A stretch of 21,299 nucleotides of DNA from Bacteroidia bacterium (GCA_030431945.1 JAUIIF010000011.1:1-21299); one strand, 5' to 3'. Numbered from the stretch's first letter, positions 1 to 7,746 are shown. Program-made: numbers and translations. The notes: generated by a model not told the origin, from the letters alone.

Positions 1-478
1 CAAACAACCCTGGACCTTCTGCGTAGTTTCCAGCCCGGAAGTAAAAGCCAGCATCCGGGAAGCTGCGGAAAAAGAGGAGTACGAAAATTATCACGGCAGA
101 ATGTCTGACGACTGGTTGGATGACCTGAAAAAATTTGGCACTGATTGGCACAAGCCATTCCTCACTACGGCTCCGTACCTGATCATTGCCTTTAAAAAAG
201 CCTACGACGTGAACGAGGCGGGCACTAAGGAAAAGAACTACTACGTAAATGAGTCCGTCGGCCTGGCCTGCGGCCTGCTGATCTCCGCCATTCACCATGC
301 CGGCCTGGTAACGGTTACCCACACGCCCAGTCCGCTGAATTTTCTGCAGAAAATTCTGGACCGCCCGGCCAACGAGCGCCCGTTTCTGCTCCTGCCGGTC
401 GGCTACCCCGCACCAGACGCCCAGGTACCCGTGATCACGCGGAAAGAGTTAGCGGAAATCAGCGTCTGGTATGAGTAA
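1..478 (+). CDS. Nitroreductase-family FMN protein, iodotyrosine deiodinase-like, 5' truncated
   Basis: The reading frame is open from the first bases of the window, so the gene starts upstream and about 158 C-terminal residues are visible. The fragment begins KQPWTFCVVSSPEV, which resembles the QPWTF FMN-binding segment of the iodotyrosine deiodinase branch of nitroreductases. It continues with an EEEYENYHGRM-like lid region, the TAPYLIIAFK strand, NESVGLACGLL, AGLVTVTHTP and RPFLLLPVGYPA, which match the family in order. Known members are FMN-dependent reductive dehalogenases or related reductases; bacterial physiological substrates are mostly unknown, so a substrate cannot be assigned. The N-terminal FMN-binding arginines lie outside the window. 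The stop codon overlaps the start of the next gene (ATGAGTAA), suggesting translational coupling. An ATG at 101 is internal and is not the real start. Confidence 0.85.
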   Translation, partial: KQPWTFCVVSSPEVKASIREAAEKEEYENYHGRMSDDWLDDLKKFGTDWHKPFLTTAPYLIIAFKKAYDVNEAGTKEKNYYVNESVGLACGLLISAIHHAGLVTVTHTPSPLNFLQKILDRPANERPFLLLPVGYPAPDAQVPVITRKELAEISVWYE

Positions 479-1001
479 TGATGCCGTTGCCGAAACGCTC
501 GACTTACTCCTGAAAAACCTGCAGGCCAAAACGCCTAACGGCGGAGGGTATTACCACTTTTCCACCTTACCCATTGCGTGCCGGGGAGCGGAAACCCTCC
601 GCCGCGACTTAATCGGTTACTTCCGGAAATTCGAAGCCTACGCGTCAACTCCTTACGGGGAAACCAATCATCCACTTTACCGCAGAGAGCTCGACCCTGA
701 CTGCCTGGCAGTAAAACTTATGGAACACCCCGTGCCACTGCTGAGGGGCAAACTGGATTTCTGGAACCGTCACCAGAACAGCTCGGGTACGCCCAAAGCT
801 TTCGACCCCGGATATCCGGAGGCGGAAGCAGAATTTTTCCGGGCGCTCAATTCGTTTTTAGTACAATCTCCAACAACGGCCTTTTACCAACTGGAAAACA
901 TTGACACCGCCTACGCTGTGGGAAAAGACCAGGTCAATGACGATGTTTTAATTGTGACCCCCAATAAGCTTTACGTGCTCCATTTAGGCTGGAGTTCGTA
1001 G
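471..1001 (+). CDS. Hypothetical protein, translationally coupled to the nitroreductase
   Basis: An open frame of 176 residues starts with an ATG that overlaps the stop of the preceding gene by 8 nt, the arrangement of a translationally coupled pair. I do not recognise a family. The protein has no signal peptide or membrane segment. It is mixed in character: an amphipathic N-terminal helix (ETLDLLLKNLQ), many aromatic residues, a middle part with FWNRHQNSSG, and a C-terminal beta-like segment ending in DDVLIVTPNKLYVLHLGWSS. That ending looks like the closing strands of a compact cytosolic domain. The overlap and codon use like its neighbours support a real gene; the function is unknown. It could be an accessory protein for the nitroreductase, but only gene order suggests this. 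Confidence 0.7.
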   Translation: MSNDAVAETLDLLLKNLQAKTPNGGGYYHFSTLPIACRGAETLRRDLIGYFRKFEAYASTPYGETNHPLYRRELDPDCLAVKLMEHPVPLLRGKLDFWNRHQNSSGTPKAFDPGYPEAEAEFFRALNSFLVQSPTTAFYQLENIDTAYAVGKDQVNDDVLIVTPNKLYVLHLGWSS

Positions 1002-1075
1002 GACCGGACCGTATTTTCTTTCCGACCTTTGCTCTCCCGCTATTTTCTTACTCCTCACCGCCAATCCACCCCATC

Positions 1076-2419
1076 ATGCCGACCAAACTCTGGGAAAAAG
1101 ACTACGACCTCGATCAACGTATTGCTGACTTTACCGTGGGGCGAGACCGCGAGCTGGACCTTGAACTGGCTCCTTTTGATATCCTCGGGTCACTGGCCCA
1201 CGTTCAGATGCTGGCGGAAGTTAACCTGATCGATGCGGGCGCGGCACGCAGGTGCAAGGAAAAGTTACGGGAGCTGTACGAGACCGCTCAAAGCGGCGCG
1301 TTCACCATCGAAGACGGGGTGGAAGACGTACACAGTCAGGTAGAGTTGCTGCTGACCCGGACACTGGGAGACGATGGAAAAAAAATCCACTCCGGCCGCA
1401 GCCGGAATGACCAGGTACTGGTTGACCTGCGGCTCTACTTTCGTCACCGCATCCAGGGCATCGTGGAACAGACAGCCGAGCTGAGCCGGACCCTAACCGG
1501 CCTGAGTGAAGAACATAAAGACAAATTGATTCCCGGCTATACGCACCTGCAGGTGGCGATGGTCTCCAGTTTCGGCTTATGGTTCGGTGCCTACGGCGAA
1601 GCCCTCATCGACGATTTGCGGACCTGGAAAGGCGTTTATGACGTCGTTAATCAAAACCCGTTGGGCTCTGCGGCGGGCTACGGTTCCAGCTTCCCGCTGG
1701 ACCGTGACCGGACGACGGAGTTGCTGGGCTTTGCGGCCCCGGTCGTGAACGTGGTGGCGGCCCAGATGGGCCGCGGCAAAACAGAACAGTTGCTGGCCTT
1801 CGCTATTGCCGGACTGGCCCAGACGATCGGAAAAATGGCGATGGACGTCTGCCTGTACAGCAGTCAGAATTTTGGCTTCCTGCAACTGCCGCCGGAACTG
1901 ACGACCGGCTCCAGCATCATGCCGCACAAGAAGAACCCGGACGTCTTTGAACTCCTGCGTGGCCGGTGCAATCTGCTGCAGAGCCTGCCGGCCCAAATCA
2001 GCCAACTGACCACGAACCTTCCCTCCGGTTACCACCGCGACTTTCAACTCCTGAAGGAAGCCTTGTTCCCGGCCCTTGACCAGCTGGAGGACGGGCTGGC
2101 CATTGCCCTTTATGCCCTCCCCCGCACCAGCGTCCGCGCCCAGGAGCTTCCGACCGATCCGCGCTACACCTACCTGTATTCCGTCGAGGCCGTCAACAAC
2201 CTCGTCCTGCAAGGGGTCCCTTTCCGGGACGCTTATACCCAGGTTGGCCGGGACATTGAAGCCGGGACTTTCGTGCCGCCTACCGATCTGCAGCACACCC
2301 ACCTGGGCAGCTTGGGCAACCTGGGGAATGACCGCATTCAGGAAAAACTGGACCGGGTCGTGGGCGAATTTGGTTTTGAACAAGCCACCATGCCCCTCCA
2401 AAAGCTGGTGGAAGGCTGA
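1076..2419 (+). CDS. argH: Argininosuccinate lyase
   Basis: Catalyses cleavage of argininosuccinate to arginine and fumarate, the last step of arginine synthesis; cytosolic homotetramer of the fumarase/aspartase superfamily. The 447-residue length is close to the family norm. Visible motifs are HSGRSRNDQ at residues 105-113 (substrate binding), THLQ at 156-159 with the conserved histidine H157, and the superfamily signature GSSIMPHKKNPD from 278, containing the flexible-loop catalytic serine. The ATG at 1076 places KLWEKDYDLD at the N-terminus, as in other Bacteroidota ArgH proteins. The gene lies 74 nt after the unknown gene; GACCTTTG at 1024-1031 is one mismatch from the phylum's -7 box and may be its own promoter. 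No other arginine genes are in the window. It ends 16 nt from the convergent membrane-protein gene. Confidence 0.97.
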   Translation: MPTKLWEKDYDLDQRIADFTVGRDRELDLELAPFDILGSLAHVQMLAEVNLIDAGAARRCKEKLRELYETAQSGAFTIEDGVEDVHSQVELLLTRTLGDDGKKIHSGRSRNDQVLVDLRLYFRHRIQGIVEQTAELSRTLTGLSEEHKDKLIPGYTHLQVAMVSSFGLWFGAYGEALIDDLRTWKGVYDVVNQNPLGSAAGYGSSFPLDRDRTTELLGFAAPVVNVVAAQMGRGKTEQLLAFAIAGLAQTIGKMAMDVCLYSSQNFGFLQLPPELTTGSSIMPHKKNPDVFELLRGRCNLLQSLPAQISQLTTNLPSGYHRDFQLLKEALFPALDQLEDGLAIALYALPRTSVRAQELPTDPRYTYLYSVEAVNNLVLQGVPFRDAYTQVGRDIEAGTFVPPTDLQHTHLGSLGNLGNDRIQEKLDRVVGEFGFEQATMPLQKLVEG

Positions 2420-2435
2420 TCTGGGTTAAGATTTA

Positions 2436-2756
2436 CTAATAGAGTAGCGGCATTAAAGCAAAGCTGCCCAGGATCGCGGCCGCAACAATGACCACGCTGT
2501 ACACGAGGTGGACGTCTTGCCGGCGGAAGAAGCGCCGCAAAAAATAAATACCGGCCACCAGGACCGGGAGCGAAGTAATGCTCACCCTGAGCAGGGTCAG
2601 GGACCACGGACTTAATTTACCTCCCCAATTAACGGTCCGCTGCAGATCCCAACTCCCAATACCTACCCAAACCGTCCAGGCTGCAGGCAGGACAACAACC
2701 AGCATCAGCAGGATGATGGGTAAATGAAAGTAGTACGGGAGACGGGGGGATTTCAC
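2436..2756 (-). CDS. Small three-helix membrane protein, paralogue of its upstream neighbour
   Basis: A 106-residue hydrophobic protein with three likely membrane helices (about residues 11-30, 52-71 and 80-102). I do not recognise a named family. It aligns with the gene immediately upstream in transcription: both start xxxxRLPY(Y/F)(F/Y)xLP, both carry a (S/A)LPxL-xxxxYF-R-F segment before the third helix (LVAGIYFLRRFFRRQD here, LTAATYFFREFYYRHD there), and both end in a hydrophobic helix terminating within two residues of the C-terminus. The gap between the two genes is 11 nt, so they are probably one transcript. This copy is more basic between helices 2 and 3 (RRFFRRQ). Function unknown. 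Confidence 0.7.
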   Translation of the reverse strand: MKSPRLPYYFHLPIILLMLVVVLPAAWTVWVGIGSWDLQRTVNWGGKLSPWSLTLLRVSITSLPVLVAGIYFLRRFFRRQDVHLVYSVVIVAAAILGSFALMPLLY

Positions 2757-2767
2757 GACCGGCGGGT

Positions 2768-3076
2768 TTAGAACAGGAAAGCAGGTAGTAAATAACTCAG
2801 TACGTGGACTACACTCAGAATGTAAAGTGCCTCCCGCACGTAGAGGTCGTGCCGGTAATAAAATTCCCGGAAGAAATACGTGGCGGCCGTCAGGGCCGGC
2901 AAAGCGATCAGCAGAAACTTCAGGTAGAACACTATTTCTGAGCCGCCGTCACAAATACTGGTTACCGGCACTTGCAGCAAGTCACCGAAAATGCCTTCTA
3001 AGGTATTAACAACATAGAAAACCAGCATGATGGCTAACGGCAAATTGTAGAAATAAGGTAAGCGCAGGTGCAGCAT
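2768..3076 (-). CDS. Small three-helix membrane protein, first of a tandem paralogous pair
   Basis: A 102-residue integral membrane protein with likely helices at about residues 10-30, 48-67 and 82-101. Function unknown. The frame is open further to an ATG ending at 3118, but I choose the internal ATG at 3076 for two reasons. First, MLHLRLPYFYNLP then aligns end to end with MKSPRLPYYFHLP of the downstream paralogue. Second, an exact -7 box (TATCTTTG, 3098-3105) lies between the two candidate starts, so a transcript from it cannot contain the upstream ATG. The region between helices 1 and 2 contains a single cysteine (SICDGGS). With the 11-nt spacing, the pair is probably co-transcribed. Confidence 0.68.
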   Translation of the reverse strand: MLHLRLPYFYNLPLAIMLVFYVVNTLEGIFGDLLQVPVTSICDGGSEIVFYLKFLLIALPALTAATYFFREFYYRHDLYVREALYILSVVHVLSYLLPAFLF

Positions 3077-3097
3077 GGGTTGGTCAGCGGTTTGTAC

Positions 3098-3105
3098 CAA
3101 AGATA
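3098..3105 (-). promoter_or_regulatory. Promoter -7 box for the membrane-protein pair
   Basis: Read on the minus strand, TATCTTTG is an exact match to the Bacteroidota sigma-A -7 consensus TAnnTTTG. It sits 22 nt upstream of the chosen ATG at 3076. I see no clear TTG at the -33 position. Confidence 0.5.
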
Positions 3106-3187
3106 AGACAGGAGTCATCCCGAATTTTCACTGTGCCATTTTAAGCCTTGAAAACCAGATAGCGGGTATTATTTCCCTGCCGGGGGC

Positions 3188-5839
3188 CTACTTTTTGACA
3201 AACGGAATCACCTGATCACCGGTCTGGAGCAGGTAATACCCGGCAGGCAGGCTGGTGACCATCAGGGAGGCCGCGGAGGTAAGTTGTTGCTGCATTACGA
3301 GGGTGCCGTCTGCCCGGAAAACGCGGGCGGTCCCGGTCAGTGCTGCCGAAAAGTGGAGGAGCTCGGTGGTCGGGTTGGGCCAGACCTCAAGGGACACTTC
3401 GTTGCCGGTCAGCGTTACCCGTCGAATTTCACTGAAGTGGGCGCGGCCATCCAGGTCAACCTGGCGTAAGCGATAGTGATTCACGCCGCTCAACGCGGCA
3501 CGATCGGTAAAGTGATAATCGGAGACCTGATTGACGGTGCCGTGCGCGGTTACCTCCCCGATGGTAGTAAAGTTCCTGCCGTCGGCACTTCGCTCTACGG
3601 CGAAGTAATCGCTCTCGGTTTCCGAGCTGGTGGACCAGGTAAGTGCCACCGCAGTCTTATGTAACGGCCGTGCGGAAAAAGTCTGGAACGCTACGGGGAG
3701 GGAAGAGATCCCGGTTAGCCGGAAATTGTCGATACCGCCTTCTACGAGGTGTCCGCTGCCGGTGTCCCCGATGAGGGCACCGAATTGCATGGTGGCCGTC
3801 AGGGGCATCGTCAACTCGCTAAGGAGGATGCTGGCCGGCACCCAGGTTCCGGTAGGGGTATTACTGCTTTGATTATTGGCAAAAAAGGCGCGTACGACTT
3901 CGGTGTCCGTGCCGTTCGTCAGGAATATTTTCAGGGTGTCGTCCATCTGGCCGTTACCACCGTCATTGAAGAACCAGTACTGGAAGTTGACCATTACATC
4001 GTTGGCACCGACGAAGAAGGCCGGATCAAAAACGGGGGATAGCAAGGTGGTGGTACCATTGTCCACGTCATCGCCACCGGCCGAGGCGTCAGGCGTGTTA
4101 CCGGTTACGTAGGCGTTGTCTCCCACATCCGTCGGGTCTTCAGCATCGGCATCCGGGTTGGAAGTAGCCCCGTCAAAAAAGGTTCCGTTGGGGACTCCAC
4201 GCTCCCAGGCTCCCGTACTTGCGTTGCTTGTTACTGTCCACCCCTGGTCCACGGCAAAGCCATCCTGGTAGCCTGGTGTCAGCTGCAGGCTGAAAGCTCC
4301 TCCTGCGGCAACGGTAATAGTGGCCATCTTGTCTTCGTAGCCCCATTTACCGGCAACGATGGTGTACGCCCCTTCAAAAATATTGTTTACCGTTACGTTG
4401 CCATTGGCGTCCGTCGTTGTGGTGAACGTACCGTCTTCTCCGGAGATGAAAACCACCGCATCCATGATGCCCAGGTTCGTTACGGAGGAAGTAACTGCTC
4501 CGGAGAGGCTGGTTAACATTTTGGGGGTCAGGGCCACATCTTCGGTTACGATTACACCATTTTCGAAGTTGACCGTTACGACCTCCGGAAAGTAGCCGGC
4601 CAGCGAGTAAGTGACGTCAAAGGAGCCGGAGTTTACTGTTCCGACGATATAGTCTCCAAGGGCGTTAGAGGTCGTGGCAATACCTTCCGGGGAAGCAACG
4701 CTGATGGTCGCGTTGTTCAGGACACTCCCCGTCGAGCTATCCGTTATTGTACCCTGAAGCCGGGCCGCCCGTTGGTAGTTCACCTCAATAACGAAGAGGC
4801 CGTTGTTGATGTCTGAAGAAAGTACGAGGCCGGAAGGGAGGAAGGGGTAAGCGCCCCAGGAACCGAAAAAATTACCGTTTGCACCGTACCATGAATCGTA
4901 GTAAGCTACCTCAACCAGATTGCTGGGGACCGAAGCATCAACGATCTCGACGCCATCGGTATAGTGGCTGATGATCAGGTAGTCGTTCAGGACGTGAACG
5001 TTGTGGGGGATTGTACCCGTTCCCAAGCTCCTGCTTGGCCGGAATTCATCCAGCAATTGGATGTCCGCAGGGTCCGAAATATCATAGGCCGCCGTAGAGG
5101 CATTGCTGCGTTCATCCGTGGTAAAGACATAGTTGCCATCTGCCGTAGTCCAGGCGTTGTGGGTAAAAGTGCGGGGCGTTTGTTGCGTGCCCAGTTGCTG
5201 AATGTTCAGCGGATCACTTACGTCGTACAAAGTGAGATTTCCCACAAAAATTTCACTGGCGTACATAACGTCATCCTGCACGTAGACATCGTGAGAATAT
5301 ACGGAGGGGGCAAAAGCCGTAAAAACCGGAGTACCGGGAGTAGTAGCTACGTCATAAATCACCATTCCTCCCCCATTGATATTGCTGCCGGCGATGTAAG
5401 CCAGGCCCGTGGGCTCATCGATGTAAATATTGTGGGCGCGGGAGAGGTCAGTACCCGCAGCATTATTTGTTCTGAAGAACTCATGACTTACGCTACCCGG
5501 CAGGCCGGAGAGGTCTACGGAAAGAATACCATCCCCTGGGTCATCAGCCACAACGTAGGCAAAATCACCAAACGTTTTGATGTCTCTCCAGGTGGAAAAA
5601 ACCCCCGGGATGAACGCCACTTCCTCAATAGCATCCGGGTCTTCCAGGCTGACGATGGACAGGCCGTTGACCAGGCCGACCAGGGCATATTCCGTTCCGT
5701 CCGGAGCAACGTAACCCCAAACGTCATTCAATTCCGCTGAGTAAGTCAGGCTGTCGCGTACCGTTGTATTAAAAGCCTGAGCAGCGAGCATGCTGACTCC
5801 GAGAAACAGCGTGAAAAATAGTGTGGTGAAGAATTTCAT
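3188..5839 (-). CDS. Secreted choice-anchor B family protein with T9SS C-terminal sorting domain
   Basis: An 883-residue exported protein. Residues 1-21 form a signal peptide with likely cleavage after AAQA. Residues about 35-355 carry the choice-anchor B/LVIVD propeller-like repeats (DVWGYVAPDGTEYALVG; SRAHNIYIDEPTGLAYIAG; ISDPADIQ). About 357-440 and 444-522 are two carboxypeptidase-regulatory/CnaB-like beta domains (LQGTITDSSTGSVLNNATI; LSGAVTSSVTN). About 523-712 is an Asp/Gly-rich beta-sandwich-like region (GAWERGVPNGTFFDG, GGIDNFRLTG). Residues 714-813 form an Fn3-like stalk (SSETESDYFAVERS). From 814 to the end is a type A T9SS sorting domain starting EVWPNPTTE and ending VIPFVKK. It is predicted to cross the outer membrane through T9SS and be anchored or released. 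Histidines recur at blade positions (H136, H183, H227, H279, H292). Binding target unknown. Confidence 0.9.
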   Translation of the reverse strand: MKFFTTLFFTLFLGVSMLAAQAFNTTVRDSLTYSAELNDVWGYVAPDGTEYALVGLVNGLSIVSLEDPDAIEEVAFIPGVFSTWRDIKTFGDFAYVVADDPGDGILSVDLSGLPGSVSHEFFRTNNAAGTDLSRAHNIYIDEPTGLAYIAGSNINGGGMVIYDVATTPGTPVFTAFAPSVYSHDVYVQDDVMYASEIFVGNLTLYDVSDPLNIQQLGTQQTPRTFTHNAWTTADGNYVFTTDERSNASTAAYDISDPADIQLLDEFRPSRSLGTGTIPHNVHVLNDYLIISHYTDGVEIVDASVPSNLVEVAYYDSWYGANGNFFGSWGAYPFLPSGLVLSSDINNGLFVIEVNYQRAARLQGTITDSSTGSVLNNATISVASPEGIATTSNALGDYIVGTVNSGSFDVTYSLAGYFPEVVTVNFENGVIVTEDVALTPKMLTSLSGAVTSSVTNLGIMDAVVFISGEDGTFTTTTDANGNVTVNNIFEGAYTIVAGKWGYEDKMATITVAAGGAFSLQLTPGYQDGFAVDQGWTVTSNASTGAWERGVPNGTFFDGATSNPDADAEDPTDVGDNAYVTGNTPDASAGGDDVDNGTTTLLSPVFDPAFFVGANDVMVNFQYWFFNDGGNGQMDDTLKIFLTNGTDTEVVRAFFANNQSSNTPTGTWVPASILLSELTMPLTATMQFGALIGDTGSGHLVEGGIDNFRLTGISSLPVAFQTFSARPLHKTAVALTWSTSSETESDYFAVERSADGRNFTTIGEVTAHGTVNQVSDYHFTDRAALSGVNHYRLRQVDLDGRAHFSEIRRVTLTGNEVSLEVWPNPTTELLHFSAALTGTARVFRADGTLVMQQQLTSAASLMVTSLPAGYYLLQTGDQVIPFVKK

Positions 5840-5960
5840 CGGGTAGTTCTGTGTAAAGTAGGTTAGTATTGTTTTGATCTGCCCCCCTCATCTGCTGAGG
5901 TGCGGTGTGCAGGCCATTCACCTGTTCCCGAGCTAGCGCAGGCGAACGAGGTACAGCGTG

Positions 5961-5988
5961 GCGGCGAAGGTAAAGCCGCATTTTTTTT
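5961..5988. promoter_or_regulatory. Hairpin plus T-tract / promoter-like box upstream of the T9SS gene
   Basis: On the plus strand GCGGC (5961-5965) and GCCGC (5975-5979) form a 5-bp stem with a 9-nt loop, followed by A and eight T residues, which has the form of a weak intrinsic terminator. On the minus strand the same DNA gives TACCTTCG (5965-5972), one mismatch from TAnnTTTG, downstream of an A/T-rich block. A start there would give the T9SS gene a leader of about 120 nt. I favour the promoter reading because no plus-strand gene feeds a terminator here. Confidence 0.35.
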
Positions 5989-6291
5989 AAAAATGTTCAA
6001 TTCGTCTATATGTCGTGGAAGCGTTAAGGTAAATTGATGCTGGGCCTCGGTACGCTGAAGGACAGCTCCAGAAAAGTAGAATTCGTCAGCCAGGATCATC
6101 ACGAAAAAGCCCCCCTGAAATAAATGCAGCGTAGCGGCCTGATTTCTTTCCGGACTGCCTGATGGTCATTCCCTAATGGTGGTTTTTCCCTACTTCTACC
6201 TAAGACGAAGTGGTAAACTCTCCCGGCAGGGAAGCTTCTTACTTCTCTTATTATCCCGGGTTTTATTGTGAATTAGGAAAATACAATCCAT

Positions 6292-6299
6292 TACCTTTA
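6292..6299 (+). promoter_or_regulatory. Promoter -7 box for the GAF histidine kinase
   Basis: TACCTTTA differs from TAnnTTTG only at the last base. A TTG at 6266-6268 lies 23 nt upstream, slightly more than the usual 19-21. The box ends 4 nt before the GTG start codon at 6304, so the mRNA would be leaderless or nearly so. Confidence 0.45.
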
Positions 6300-6303
6300 G
6301 GCG

Positions 6304-7509
6304 GTGAAAGCTCCTCTACCTGCAAATGAGGCGGACCGTCTGGCCAACCTCCGCCTGTATAATATACTGGATACCCCTTCCGAAGAGGCATATGACGATT
6401 TAGTTAAAGTAGCCTCTCGTATCTGCGGTACGCCGGTATCGATGATCAGTATGATTGACCGTGAGCGGCAGTGGTACAAGGCTACGCTCGGGGTTGACCC
6501 AGCGCTTACCGAAACCAGTCGCGAAGTAGCCTTCTGTGCGCACAACATTCTTGATCCGGATACGCCGTTGGTCGTACCGGACATGCGAAAGGATGAGCGT
6601 TTTATGGACAACCCCTTTGTGGCGGGCGTTCCCCACGCCATTTTTTATGCGGGCATCCCACTGGTGACCCAGGAAGGCTACGCCATCGGTAGTTTATGTG
6701 TGATCGACCTGGAGCCACGAGAATTAACGGAGGAGCAAATAGACAGTCTTCGCCGGCTTGCCCGGCAGGCAACGCGGCTGTTAGACCTGCGCCTTGCCCT
6801 CAAGGAGACACAGCAGCACTACCTGGAAAGAGCTGAAGCCTTCGATCAGTTACGTGACTTTAGTCACATCATTGCACACGACCTCAAGGCCCCCTTGCGG
6901 AACATCGGGCAATTCTGCAATTTCCTGGAGGAGGACCATACAGATGATTTACCCGCCGATGGCCAGCAGTTAGTTAAGTTGCTGGCCAAAGAGGCGCGCG
7001 ATGCAAGCCGTATGATCAACGGCGTGTTGAAGTACAGCGAAGCGGTACGTTTGGAGGACCAGGATTTCCAGTTGATTGATTTGAATGGTATTATCAAACA
7101 GGTAAGTTCCCGTTTATTGACGGGAGATAATATGCAAATTATCGGTCCGAAAGACCCCGTCAAAATTCGTACCTCCCGCATTGCGCTCCTGCAGATTCTG
7201 CAAAACCTGGTGGGAAATGCCATCAAATACAACGACAAAACAGCCGGTTGGGTAAAAATAGACGTTAACCGAAGCGAAGAAGGAGTAAAGATTCGGGTTT
7301 CGGACAATGGCCCCGGTATTCCTGCCCGGGAGATACCCCGGATTACCTCTTTATTTTACACTACTGATAATAATCCAAAGGGGGATTATACCAGCCAGGG
7401 GGTTGGCCTATCCATCGTCAGCAAGTTGGTAGAAAAGCTGGGGGGTAAGCTGTTTATTGAAGCGCAACCTGATCAGGGGGCAACCTTCTCTTTTACCCTA
7501 CCCTCCTAA
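6304..7509 (+). CDS. Cytosolic GAF-domain sensor histidine kinase
   Basis: A 401-residue soluble sensor kinase with no signal peptide or membrane helix. Residues about 10-160 form a GAF domain (LANLRLYNILDTPSEEAYDDL; VSMISMIDRERQWYK; FYAGIPLVTQEGYAIGSLCVID), a form often found next to bacterial histidine kinase cores. A short coiled linker leads to a HisKA domain with the H-box FSHIIAHDLKAPLR, phosphoacceptor H192. The ATPase domain has the N-box NLVGNAIKYN (N305), G1 DNGPGI (D334) and G2 GVGLS (366-370). The start is GTG at 6304; no ATG precedes the GAF fold and the promoter box lies immediately upstream. The stimulus is unknown. No response regulator is adjacent, so it is an orphan kinase in this window, possibly working with the receiver at 11758. 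Confidence 0.92.
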   Translation: MKAPLPANEADRLANLRLYNILDTPSEEAYDDLVKVASRICGTPVSMISMIDRERQWYKATLGVDPALTETSREVAFCAHNILDPDTPLVVPDMRKDERFMDNPFVAGVPHAIFYAGIPLVTQEGYAIGSLCVIDLEPRELTEEQIDSLRRLARQATRLLDLRLALKETQQHYLERAEAFDQLRDFSHIIAHDLKAPLRNIGQFCNFLEEDHTDDLPADGQQLVKLLAKEARDASRMINGVLKYSEAVRLEDQDFQLIDLNGIIKQVSSRLLTGDNMQIIGPKDPVKIRTSRIALLQILQNLVGNAIKYNDKTAGWVKIDVNRSEEGVKIRVSDNGPGIPAREIPRITSLFYTTDNNPKGDYTSQGVGLSIVSKLVEKLGGKLFIEAQPDQGATFSFTLPS

Positions 7510-7515
7510 ACAGTA

Positions 7516-7545
7516 CCGCCCCCTCCCCGGATGGGAAGGAGGCGG
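7516..7545 (+). terminator. Hairpin after the GAF kinase gene
   Basis: Arms 7516-7528 and 7533-7545 form 11 pairs of 13 with a GGAT loop, starting 6 nt after the kinase stop codon. It is very GC-rich but has no run of T after it, so termination would be weak or factor-assisted. Confidence 0.45.
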
Positions 7546-7604
7546 CATCACTGTCATTTATTACCGATCAAGTAGCCGGGGTATTCCCCAAATCACTTTG
7601 CCGC

Positions 7605-7624
7605 AGGCATTGTTAAAAATGCCT
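7605..7624. terminator. Hairpin between convergent kinase and pnp genes
   Basis: AGGCATT and AATGCCT form a perfect 7-bp stem with a 6-nt GTTAAA loop, 33 nt beyond the pnp stop codon on the minus strand. There is no clear T-tract on either side. It may end pnp transcripts or protect their 3' end. Confidence 0.3.
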
Positions 7625-7656
7625 TCGCCGCATCGGTTGGTTAATGCACCAATTTA

Positions 7657-7746
7657 TTAGTCGCGGCGATCACGACGATCGCGGCGGTCTCTACCTCCGC
7701 GCCGGTCACCACGGTCACCGCGGTCTCCGCGGTCACGACGAGGGCG
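7657..7746 (-). repeat. Low-complexity repeat encoding the PNPase Arg/Asp tail
   Basis: The last 30 codons of pnp are built from repeated CGC/CGT-GAC/GAT-type triplets, giving RGD x3 then RRD-type units. The DNA is internally repetitive with a 9-nt periodicity, so its copy number could vary by slippage. Confidence 0.7.

Larger units (their letters stand above)
5840..6303. other. 464-nt divergent intergenic region
   Basis: Lies between the T9SS protein gene (minus) and the GAF kinase (plus). It contains a minus-strand promoter-like box and A/T tract near 5961-6000, a short CCTCA/TGAGG hairpin at 5886-5900, and a plus-strand -7 box at 6292-6299. Short open frames here (for example 5863-6102 minus) match no family I know and overlap the promoter-like signals. 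I see no RNA gene. Confidence 0.5.

Noticed and set aside
1577..2401. 274-codon open frame on the minus strand
   Set aside because: It lies entirely antisense to argH and has the composition of a shadow frame in GC-rich DNA.
4964..5740. 258-codon open frame on the plus strand
   Set aside because: Antisense to the T9SS protein gene, with no recognisable motif.
5863..6102. 79-codon minus-strand frame upstream of the T9SS gene
   Set aside because: No family, runs through promoter-like signals and an A/T tract, and its composition is unlike the neighbouring genes.
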